This document shows positions 50,801 through 62,245 of a DNA stretch of 64,000 nucleotides, piece after piece. The stretch spans positions 114,537,600-114,601,599 of the forward strand of contig OW121744.1 in NCBI GenBank assembly GCA_933228675.1. The letters are read 5' to 3'. Numbering within the stretch: position 1 is the first letter of the stretch; each line of letters starts with the position of its first letter. A program made the position numbers and the translations under genes. The stretch is from Stomorhina lunata. Taxonomy: Eukaryota > Arthropoda > Insecta > Diptera > Rhiniidae. Under the pieces are notes generated by a model. It worked only from the letters and a program-made list of their open reading frames with translations, searched no databases and was not told the DNA's origin.

Positions 50801-52350
50801 CGAATAATTTAGTACTATTTAGTACCAAAGGGTACTATTTAGGTAATATTTAGTACCAAATTGTACTATTTTAGGTAATATTTGGTACCATAGGATACAA
50901 ATTTGTATTACTTAATACCAAAGAATACTAATTAAATATTATTTAGTATAATTTAGTAATATTTTGTTTCAAAGGATACTTATTTAGTACCTGAAATTAC
51001 AAATTTAGTGCTATTAAGCATCAAAAGGTACTAATTCAGTGCCATTTGTTACCCAAGGGCATTTCTTAGCATTATTTAGTATCAAAAGGAACTAACTTCG
51101 CATCAATGGGTAATAATTTAGTGCAATTTTGTATCATAGGGTACTTATTTGGTACAATTTAGTATCAGAGGGTACTAATTTAGTATTAAAGAGTACTAAA
51201 TTAGTACTACTAAGTAGCAAGGAGTATAAACTTAGAACTATATAGTAACAAAGGGTACTAATTTCGTATCAAAGAGTACTAATTTAGAACTACTAAGTAA
51301 CAACAGGTACCAATATAGACCTATTTGGTTTCAAAGGGTACAAATTTAGATTAAAAAATTACTAATGTAGTACTATTAAGTACCAAGGGGTTCCAATTTA
51401 GAACTATTTAGTATCAAAAAGTACTAATGTAGTACTACTAAGTACCAAGGGGTACCAATTTAGAACTATTTAGTATCAAAGGGTATTAATTTAGTACCAT
51501 TAAATAATTGCGTACTTATATGGAACTTATATAGTACAATTAAGTAACAAATGTTTCGAGTTTAGTATTAGAGTGCACTAATTTAGTATTATTAAGTATC
51601 AAAAGTATAATAAGAATTAAAGTTTCCAATTTAGTACTGAAGTGTACTCATTTAGTACTGTTTAGTATCAAAAAGTACTAAGTACGCTCTTCTTATTAAA
51701 AGGTACTAATTTAGTACTTATTTCGTACCTTTTACTAAGGGTACTAAGTTGATATAATTTGATATCAGAGTGTACTAAGTTAATACAATTTGGTACCAAA
51801 TGATACTAATTTGATACAATTTGGTATCAAAGGGTACTAAGTTATTACAATTTGGTACCAAAGGATATTAAATTGGTAAAATTGGTACCAACGGTTGCTA
51901 ATATGATACAATTTGGTATCAAAGGGTACTAAGGTTTTACAATTTGGTAACAAAAGAAACTAAGGTGGTGCAGTTTTGGTACCAAAATATGCTAAATTGG
52001 TACAAATTGAACCAATTCAGTATCAAATTGTACTAAATTAGTATAAATAAGAGTTAATTTAGCCTCATAGGGTACTAATTTAGTACAGTTAACATCAAAG
52101 GGTAATAATTCAATATTAAAGAGTATTAATTTTGTATCATAGGGTACTAATATGGTTTAAAGAAGCACTTAAATAGTATCAGATGATACTAATTTAGCAT
52201 TAAAGGGTACTTATACAATTGAAATACTAATACTAATACAAATAAGCATCAAAGAGTACTAATTTTGTACAACTTGATATCAAATATTACTAATTTAGTA
52301 AAAGTTGGTATTAAAAGTTTCAAATTTGGCATCAAAAGTTATAAATTAAG
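50801..52350. repeat. Degenerate 31-bp GTAC array (AGTATCAAAGGGTACTAATT plus TAGTACTATTT)
   Basis: It is related to the 47.8 kb array but with ATTT in place of AGTA and much more divergence. Later units (51750-51960) shift to ACAATTTGGTACCAAA. Confidence 0.92.
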
Positions 52351-52715
52351 TACCAATTTTTAAAGGAAAGTTTTTTCTTTTTTCTTTCTTTACAAAAAAA
52401 TTTTTTTAATTAATTAAATTTAATTTTATTAACATGTAATTCTCTGATTTTTTACATTTATTTGGACATATCCACACCGAAACCCTTAAGATTATTCAAA
52501 TATTTGTGTAAATTCCCTTTTGCGAAATGTCTGCTTGTATTAAATAATTTATCCATTAAATTGGTAATAAATAACATTGGTCACATTTGCAGATATCGTC
52601 TGTAAAACAGAAAAGGGAATAAAATGAATAAGACTTTAAAATGACTCCCATAAACAGAAAGTACGTTTTTTATTCATTTTTGCTGTTTTTTTTATTTCAA
52701 AGGTACCATTTTCAA
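52351..52715. other. Unique spacer between two arrays
   Basis: AT-rich, nothing supported. Confidence 0.5.
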
Positions 52716-53950
52716 AGTGTACTTTATTATATGAGAAAGGTACTAAACTAAAGTAATTCTTACAAACGGATACTATATAATACAAAATATTACGAAAAGG
52801 TACTATAAAATACAAAACGGTACGAAAAGGTACTATATGATACAAAATTTTATGAAAAGGTACTATACAATACAAAATGTTATGAAAAGGGACTATACAA
52901 TACAAAACAGTACGAAAAGATATTTATAATACAAAATATTACCAAAAAGGTACCATATAATACAAAATAGTACGAAAATTTTCTATATATTACAAAATGT
53001 CACGAAAATGTACTATATAACACAAAACAGTACGAAAAGGTACCATATAATACAAAACAGTACGAAAAGGAATTATATAAAACAAAATAGTATGAAAAGA
53101 TTCTATATAATACAAAGTGTTACGAAAAGGTACTATATAATACAAAGTGTTACGAAAAGGTACTATACAATACAAAACGGTACGAATACGGTTTATATAA
53201 TACAAAATGATACGAAATGGTTCTATATAATACAAAATGTAACAATACAAAATGTACAATACAACACAAAACGGTAAGGTACTACATTTTACAAAATGGT
53301 ACGAAAAGATTCTATAAAGTACAAAACGGTACGAAAAGGTACCATGCAATACAAAATGGTATGAAAAGGTACTTTATAATACAAAATATTATGAAAAAGT
53401 ACTATATAATGCAAAATAGTAAGAAAAGGTACTATATAATACAAACTGTTACGAAAAAGTGCTATATAATACAAAACGGTAAGAAAAGGTACCATACAAT
53501 ACAAAATGGTATAAAAAGGTACTTTATAATACAAAATATTATGAAAAAGTACTATATAATATAAAACGGTACAAAAAGGTACTATATAATACAACATGGT
53601 AAGAAAAGGTACTATAAAAAACGGCTCGAAGAGGTACTATATAACACAAAATGGTACGAAAAGATTTTATGTAATACAAAATGTTACAAAGAGGTACTAA
53701 TAATACAAAATGGTATGAAAATATACTGTATAATACAAAATTATTTAAAAATGAAATTTATTATCAAAAATTGTACATTTATTATTAAAAATGGTACTTT
53801 ATTAAACAACAACTTACAACAAGGTACTTTATATTAAAAAAAAAATCAAGAAAATAGTACCTTATTGTACTAAATTATGCAAGAAGTACTTTATTATTCT
53901 AAATTATGCAAAAAGTACTTTATTATACAAATTGCACATAAAGTTGTTTT
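52716..53950. repeat. 30-bp GTAC array (GGTACTATATAATACAAAA type)
   Basis: The unit is GGTACTATATAATACAAAA plus CGGTACGAAAA, 30 bases. Because 30 is a multiple of three and few units hold stops, ORFs of about 90-119 codons open on both strands (52636-53597). The right end decays into ACTTTATTATAC words. Confidence 0.95.
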
Positions 53951-55020
53951 TTATATTAGGGCACTTTTTATGTACATTATAATCAATTACTTTCTGCATT
54001 TCAGTTGACCATATAATCCTTTTATTTTCCTCTCTGATTAAAAAAAAAACCTAACAGCAGCAAATCTCCCCGAGACAAGCAACATCATTCATAAACACGA
54101 TTTAATGATTTTAACAAGGAATCAAGAAGAACTTAAAGGAGTCACACAGTAAAGAAAATAACTCTGTCCATCTGTCTGAGCAGTAGTTGGGTATGGCTGT
54201 GAGGATTTGTGAGAATTTAACTCCCTTTAGCCTTAAATGTCACCTAAAGTTTGACAGTATGTATATTATGTATTTATTTCTTAGTGTTGACAGGCCTTTT
54301 TTTGCTAAAAAGGCTAGTCCGTCCTGCTGGTGCTAAATGTTGCAATTCAATTTCTCAGACAACTTTAAACACGTGATCATCAACATTGTCAACTCAACAG
54401 TAAACACATGACTTCTTACACTGGTCAAAACTATCTGTCTATCCACCCAACTGTCTGTCTATCTATTCGTCCGTCCTTAAGTCTTGCCAACCTTCTCGCA
54501 ACTTCATGATTTTTCCTTAAAATTTTTTTTCCTAATTCCTCTTAAAGACAGACTAAATGTCTAGTAAGTTAAATTTGTCTACTGCTCACATACTTTGTAT
54601 TACCAAACATAACCATTGAGCAACAGTGTAACACACATTCCTTTCCAGTCTTGACAATGTCCACCATGTCCAGTGAAGCGGGGCAGAGGATTGTTGTTAG
54701 CTAAATCTGTTCTTTTTCGGTTTTCATTTAAAAGGGTCTTTCTGTTTTTTTGTTGTGCCTCGTTGTACCAGTATTTTGCCTGTTTTACTGTTGATGCGAT
54801 TATAAATGGTTAATAGTTTTTGGAATAAGCCCGAGACATGTAGTCAACCACAAAAACATTATGAAGGATTTTCTGCTGCTTAACGACAAGTTATTATGTT
54901 GTTGTACTTAGTTTGGGACAAGTCAAGTGTGTCATTTAGCCAAAAGGTAGCTTGATGGTTGTGGTAAGGAAAAAAGGGTATAAACTGGCTTATGTTTATA
55001 GAACTGAGATTTTTTTTAAT
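53951..55020. other. Unique intron sequence
   Basis: GC-richer than most spacers, with CTGTCTATC-type simple sequence near 54430-54470. No gene supported. Confidence 0.5.
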
Positions 55021-57070
55021 TTTACAAAGAAAAAAGTACTTTTGTGTACCAAAAGGTACTTTTTATGTATAGTACTTTTTGTGTACCATAATAAAAAAGT
55101 ACATTTTTGCATACTAAAGTATCTTTTTTAAATATGAAAGTATATTTTTTACTTTTTTGTACAAAAAGGTACTTTTTTATATAAAGTACTTTTTTGTGTA
55201 TCATAATAAAAAAGTACATTTTTGCATATGAAAGTATATTTTTTGCATACAAAAGTATATTTTTTACATATGAAAGTATATTTTTGTATACAACCGTTTA
55301 TTTTTGTATAGGTACCGCTATCCCTTTTTGCACAAATATATTCAGTCTCCTTTTTATAAAAAAAGTACTTTTTATACGAAAACTTTACTTTCTTATATAA
55401 AAAGTGCTTATTATATAAACAAAAATATACGTTTCTATACAAAAAGATGCTTTCATTTACAAAAAATATAGTTTCTTATACAAAAATGTGCTTCATTATA
55501 GAAAGGTACTTTTTTAAAAGAAGTATTTTTTGTGTACCTCAATAAAAAAAAAGTACAGTTTTTCAAACTAAAGTGTATTTTTTATATATTCAAATATATT
55601 TTTTTGATTTTTGTATAAGTAACGATATTCATTTTGTTGTAAAAATATACCCTCACTTTTTTTATAAAAAAAAAGTACTTTTTATACAAAAAAGTAACTT
55701 TTTACAAAAAGAGCTTTTTATAAAAAAATTTTATACGTTCCTATACAATAAAATACTTTCATATACAAAAAATATAGTTTCTTAAGCAAAAATGTCTTTA
55801 TTATAAAATGGTCTATGTACTTTTTTGTGTACCATAATAAAAAAGTACTTTTTTTGCATAATAAAGTGTATTTGCTATATATAAAGTATATTTTTGTATA
55901 TGAATGTAAATGTTTGTAAAAGAACAAAAAGATATTTTCATATAGAAAAAATAAAGTTCCATATACAAAAATGTACTTTCTTATAGAAAGGTACTTTTTT
56001 TATTATGTCACACAAAAAAGTACTTCACACTGTATTTTATTGTAAAACAATAAAATACAGTATGAAATTATTTAAAGAAGTACTTTTTGTACAAATTTTT
56101 TTTAAAAAGAACTCTACTTTACAAAATTGTACCTAAGGTACTTTACATGCAATGTTATACAGAAAAGTACTTTTGTATTTCAATTTGTAATAAAAATTTT
56201 CTTGTTAAAGTTTACTTCTATTGTCCGGGAAATGCAAAAATGTGCTTTATTTTAAAAAAGGCACTTTTTTTCATTATGGTACACAGAAAAGTACCAAATA
56301 GTCTAGTTTATTGTAATTGTAAGAGTACATAAACAATTTATTCAAAAAAGTACTTTTTGTGCAAAGTTATACAAAGAAGTAGTCTACTTTAGCAAATTAT
56401 ACCAAAGGTACTTAAAATGCGATGTTAAACAAAAAAGTACTTTTTCATTTCAATTTGTAATAAAAATTTTAGATACAAATTTGTTTATTTAATTTTACTT
56501 CTATTGTTAAAAAAATGAAAAAAGTGCTTTATCATAGAAAAGTACTTTTTTTTTTATTATGGTACACAAAAAGTACTTAATAGTGTAATTGATTGTAGTT
56601 GTAAGATTATGTAAGAAAAGTATTTAAAGAGGTACTTTTTAGACATAATTATACAAAAAAAAACTCTACACTACAAAATTCTACCTCAAAGGTACTTTAT
56701 ATGCAATGTTATGCAGAAAAGTACTTTTTAAATTTGTAATTTTCTTTTATTTATTTAACTTTAGTTCTATTGTTCGAAAAATTCTAAAATGTAATTTATT
56801 ACAAAAAGGTACTTTTTTTATTATGGTACGCAAAAAAGTACTTAATAGTGTATTTTATTGTAATTGTAGGAGTACGTAAACAAAGTATTTGAAGAAGTAC
56901 TTTTTGAACAAAATTATAGAAAAAAGTACTTTATTTTACAAAATCATACCAAAGGTACTTTATATGCAAAGTGATAAAGAAAAGTACTTTTTCATTTCAA
57001 TTTGTGATAAAATGTTTCCTTTTGAAACAAATTTATTTATTTATCTAACTTCTATTGTTCAAAAACTTCT
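55021..57070. repeat. GTAC array grading into four 270-bp higher-order units
   Basis: 55021-55990 is short AAAAAGTACTTTTTT and TATACAAAA words. From about 56000 a longer unit repeats with landmarks TTATGGTACACAAAAAAGTA near 56006, 56275, 56559 and 56823 (264-283 bp apart). Each contains TAGTGTATTTTATTGTAATT, CATTTCAATTTGTAATAAAA and TTACTTCTATTGTTC. Confidence 0.9.
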
Positions 57071-58695
57071 CAATTTTTATGAAAACTATTGAAATTTTTG
57101 CAAAAAAAAAAATAAAAATTAATTAATTTGCCACGATTTAAATATATTAGAAATCTATTTCTTAGAAAATCTTAATCAAAATCAAATTAAAAACATATGA
57201 CGCTATCATTAAATTATTTTTTATAAAATGTTGTGTGACAAAATTGCTCAAAATCTCTAGCAAAATCAAAAGACTTAAGCTGCAAACTTGTTTGCAAGAT
57301 TAAAGAAATAACAGAAAAAAATATCAAGCGATTTTTTTAAAAACAGAATAATTTAGAGAAACAAAAAAAAAAAAAATAATGCAATTTAAATTAATGGAAT
57401 TATAAGAATCTTAAATGAGTTATAAATTTTAAAATAATTTAAATAAAAAAAATGGTTAATATTAAAATTTTAATAAGAAAAATTCACAAATTTAAAACGG
57501 AAGCCTTAAATTTTGTTTTTTTTTAATCATCTGCAATTTGTTTTGGTTTAATTATTTTATATTATAAGTTTTTAATCCAATACTTTAACTAATTCCAAAT
57601 TTATTGTATTATTTAATTTTGTATTTATAATTTATTACCTTTTATTTTCAATTCCTTAGATCGATCTCGGGCTTGAAATTACTTAAGGCTGCTTTGATTT
57701 TATTTGTTATTTTATTATCATTTACGTATTCAATTTAACTTTTTTTGCTTTAGTTATTTGTAAAATCACTTTTGTATATTTATTTATTGCTTTCTAAGAA
57801 ATTGCGCAGTTTGGAAAATTTTTTAAAATTTATTAATACTGTTTCAGGTTTAATTGATTTAATAAAAAATTGTTTAGAAAAACATTTATTGTTAAGAGAA
57901 TTGAAGCAGAAGAAAGTGTTGAAATTCTTGGACATATAAAATTTATTAAAACAATTTTTTTTACAGTAACAAAAATAGTATTTGTATATAGAAAATTAAG
58001 CAAAAAATTACTCTATAAGACAAAATTGTACTCAAAAGTACTTTAATATGTGTGACCCGGTCTATGAAAAGGTTGCTTATGACTCAAAAACAAAATTTAG
58101 AAAAATTTGCTAAAAATTTCAAAAAATTAGCTAATTTTTCGAAATTTTGTTTTTGAGTCATAAGTCACCTTTTCGTAGTTCACAAAAAAGTACTTTTTTC
58201 AGTAAATTGTTAAAAGTACTTTACAATACAAATTTCATCAAAAAGCTATAGTAAGAAATAGGAACCTTAGACATTTAATTCATTTTTTTTTTTGATGAAA
58301 AAACAAAAGGGAACAGCTGACTAGAATTATGCCACATATTCAAAAAATAAAGAAATTTATGTAACAGAGTACCTACATAAAAGTCTTTTAACGTTTCTGA
58401 GACACCACAAGGTGCCTACATATTACAGGCCCAATTTGGCATTTTGACACAATGGAAAAATGCACTTGGGTGGAACTTAAACCATTCCCTGATTAAAGGT
58501 ATTGGGCTCAAGTTACAAAGAATTTTTACTCTAAATGATTTATGTTTAATTTAACTCAATGCAGCTACAAATTTTTATTTGGGACACTCCTTATGTTTGT
58601 ATTAGCTTTTTTAGTAATGGCATATATTTCACAGATTAAGAATCCTGGTGGGATGGACAACTACAATGTTTCTTTAACTAAACAGACTTTATTTT
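57071..58695. other. Unique intron sequence with an inverted-repeat element
   Basis: It contains a reverse-orientation copy of the CTTAAGTCTTTTG motif (about 57266-57295) and the foldback element at 58062-58178. The plus-strand frame at 58542-58901 runs into the next array. Its first 47 codons are non-repetitive, but I recognise nothing in them. Confidence 0.5.
58062..58178. mobile_element. Short foldback (MITE-like) inverted-repeat element
   Basis: Two arms of about 52 bases are near-perfect reverse complements around a loop of about 13 bases. The left arm starts CTATGAAAAGGTTGCTTATG and contains ACTCAAAAACAAAATTT. The right arm ends CATAAGTCACCTTTTCGTAG. Only about four positions differ. 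No clear target-site duplication was identified and there is no coding content. A non-autonomous element is the likeliest reading; a simple hairpin is the alternative. Confidence 0.6.
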
Positions 58696-60470
58696 TAAAA
58701 AAGTATTTTTTATGCGAAAAGGTACCTTTTCCCCAAAACCTTTTAAACTTCCTTTCATATTTCAATTTAACTTTTTATACAAATAGATACTTTTTTTACA
58801 AAAAGATAATATTTTTTTATACAAAAAGGTACTTTTTTATACAAAAATGTACTTTTTTTATACAAAAAGGTACTTTATTTAAACAAGAAGTTACTTTTTA
58901 ATACAAAAAGGTACTTTTTATACAAAAAGGTACTTTTTTATACAAAAAGGTACTTTTTTTTACCAAAAAGGCACTTTTTTATACAGAAAGGTAATTTTGT
59001 ATACAAAAAGGTACTTTTTTTATACAAAAAGGTACGATTTTTTACGAAAAGGTACTTTATTTGTACGTTAAAGTATTTTTTAACTTAAAAGTACATTTTT
59101 TGCACATTCAGACTCTTTTTTAAACAAAAAGGTACAGTTTTAAAACAAAAATCTAATTTTTATACTTAAATGAACTTTATTTATACAAAAAGTACTTTTT
59201 TTTACAAAACTGTACCTTATATATTCAAAAGTTACTCTCTTTAACCAAAATTTACTTTGTTTATACAAAAATATATTTTCTTAATACAAAAATCTACTTT
59301 CTTTATACAAAAAGGTACTTTTTATACAGAAATGTACTTTATTTATATAAAAAGGTACTTTTTATACATATAAAAGATGTTAATTTCTTAATACTAAAAA
59401 TACTTTCTTTATAAAAAAGGTTTATAAAAAACATACATTTTATATAAAAAGGTTATTTTCTTTATAAAAATGGTACTTTCTTTATACAAAAAGGTACTTT
59501 TTTATACAAAAAGATACTTTCTTTATACAAAAATGTACTTTATTTAAAAAAATGTACTTTCTTTTCACAAAAAGGTACTTTTTTATACAAAAACGCACTT
59601 ATTTTATACAAAAAGGTACTTTCTTTATACAAAAAGGCACTTGAATCATACATAAAAGTAATTTTTTATTTACGCAAATGTACTTTTTTTGATACTTTCT
59701 TATACAAAAAGGTCCTTTTTTATATAAAATAGTACTTTTTTTATACAGAAGGTACTTTCTTTATAAAGAAAATACTTTCTTTATAAAGAAGATACTTTAT
59801 TTATTTATAAAAAAATGTAATTTCTTTATATAATTAGGTACTTTATTTATACTAAAGGTACTTTATTTGTATAAAGGTACTTTTTGATTAAAAATATAAT
59901 TTTTAATCAAAAACGTACTTTCTTCATACAAAAAGACACATTCTTTTGATGTGATTTCTTTATACAAAAAGGTTCTTTCTTTACACAAGAAGGTACTTTC
60001 TTTAAACAAAAATGTAATTTCTCTATACAAAAACGTACTTTCCCTATACAAAAATGTACTTTTTTCAATAAAAAGATACGTTTTTGCACAAAAACGTACT
60101 TACTTCATACAAAAATATACTTTCTTTTTATGTAATTCCTTTTTTAAAAACAAAACTACTTTCTTTATACAAAAAAGTACTTTCCTTATACAAAAATGTA
60201 CTTTCTTTACATAAAAAGTTACTTTCTTTACACAACTAGTAACTTTCGGTATACAAAGGGGTGCTTTTTTTAAACAAAAACGTACTTTTTTATACAACAA
60301 GGTACTTTTTTACAAAAAGGTACTTTTTACAAAAAAGTGATTTATTTACAAAAAGGTACTTTATTTAAAAAAGGTACTTTTTTACAAAAAGGTACTTTTT
60401 TTACAAAAAGGTACTTTATTTTAAAAAAGGTACTTTTTTTACAAAAAGATACTTTTTTACACAAAAATGA
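58696..60470. repeat. About 20-bp GTAC array (TATACAAAAAGGTACTTTTT type)
   Basis: The unit is close to GGTACTTTTTTATACAAAAA, 19-22 bases. It is more regular at 58850-59040 and 60290-60450 and diverged between. ORFs on both strands are repeat translations. Confidence 0.95.
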
Positions 60471-62245
60471 ATTTTCTGCTGAAAATGTTAATTTATCACA
60501 TTTCGTTTCATATTTAAATCTTCGATATTAATTTGTTTTGTGAATCTTTTAGCAAAAAAAAACTGAATTTTTAAATTTTCAATAATTTCAACACTTTTGC
60601 TTCTTTTCAATTTATCTTGAAATTAAGCATTTAAATAATTAATATAATTATGGCTATTAAAATTATTGATAATGATTATTAATTGCTGAACATTGATATT
60701 TAAAGTTATTTTAACACTTTGGATCGATTTTTTTTTTCTTTTAATACAAAAATCATCTTTGACTTCAAAAAATTTCGAAATGAAATGGAGGAAATATATT
60801 TTGAAAAATTAGATTTTAAAATTTTTATTTAAGTTATGGTTCAAGGTCGTTTAAACTAATCAAATAGTTTAGATTTTTTTTTTAAGATTTTAGGTAACTT
60901 TTTTATAACAATCATCAAAAATTTCGCATATGTAAGATTTATTAAAAATATTTAAGATTTTTTTTTTTGGGATTTATTAAAATTTTTTTCTTGACTAATT
61001 TGTTTAAAACTTGGGTTATTTTTTATTTAAATTTTAGTTACGCACTTTATTTAAGACTGCGAATTTTTTTTAAATTTATTTATTATATAAAATATGATAA
61101 ATTTGATTTCTTTTAGTAAAAATTTGTATTACTCTTATATCCGTATTTTTGTGGCCTTTAGAAATATTTAAAATTTTATTTTGAAAAATTTCTCACAAAA
61201 CCTTTTGTTTTTTTTTTTAGATTTTATTAATTAGTTAATATTTTTTTAAGATATTTTAAATTTTAAATTTATTCAAAGCTTTTTTGTGATTTTTTTTTTT
61301 TTTGATAACTTTAATTCGATTTTATTTTCAAAAATATCCCACAAATTTTTGCACCCGGTCTTTTGTCAAAGTCATACGTTTTAACTTTCAATGATAAAAC
61401 CAACCGTCTTTGGCCAACGACTAAATGAAACTGTTTGACTCTTGGCTTTTGCTAAAAGCCAAAGCATGTTTGGAACAAAAACTCTCTTAAAGAGAGTTAA
61501 ACAAAACTTTGAGCGAGGCTTTAATAACAAAAAAGCTTATTTTAGCTTAAACAAAAATTTGCTTTTGCCAGCACCTGATCTCTCATAAAACCAGATCGTT
61601 AAACACTCATCGCCTTAAAGAACTCACAAAGGAAAGGGGTTAGTTAGTTATTGTTAGTTATTGTTAACCAAGATCAGCCGTCATCATTATAATGATATTT
61701 GCAAAAATTTAACTAAAAGTCATTTTTAACGCTCTTGTTTTTTCTCAAGTATTTGTTTAAAAATTATTTACGTTTTTAAAATTTTTTTCTAAATTTTTGA
61801 ATAATTATTTTAAATTTTTGTTTCAATTTTATTCTCCTTAATTGAATTTCTTTTTTAAAAATTGTACTATCTTTTTCTTTATTTCTTTTTTAAACTTTTA
61901 AATATTTAAATTGTTTATCAATTAATTAGTTAATTTGTTGTTATTTCTTCTTTTTTGTATATTTTTGTTTAGAAACCATAAATTATAGGTATTGTTTAAA
62001 TTAAGATTCTTCTGTTTTTTTGTTAAAAATTTTTACAAAAGAGGTGAAAGTTTTCGAACAAACAAATTTTATTGTAAAATAGAAATTTGCATAATAGAAT
62101 TAACTAAATATCCCAGACTAATGATGCAAAGTTCTTAAGATGCCAGTAAAATTTAATTATATTAGAAAATAATTTGGAGTTATTTCAAAGAGAAAGGGTG
62201 ACTATCAAGGTTTGTTAAGCCATCATCATAAAAACTAATTTTTCG
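60471..62245. other. Unique AT-rich intron sequence with a hairpin cluster
   Basis: Mostly T-rich. At 61370-61510 GC rises and two perfect 9-bp stems occur (61442-61462 and 61480-61498). No coding frame is supported. Confidence 0.5.

Noticed and set aside
52636..53597. Several ORFs of 89-119 codons on both strands with ten-residue repeats
   Set aside because: Same artefact from a 30-bp array.
58542..58901. 119-codon plus-strand ORF with a hydrophobic N-terminal part
   Set aside because: The second half is repeat translation. The first 47 codons match no family I can name and lack splice signals.
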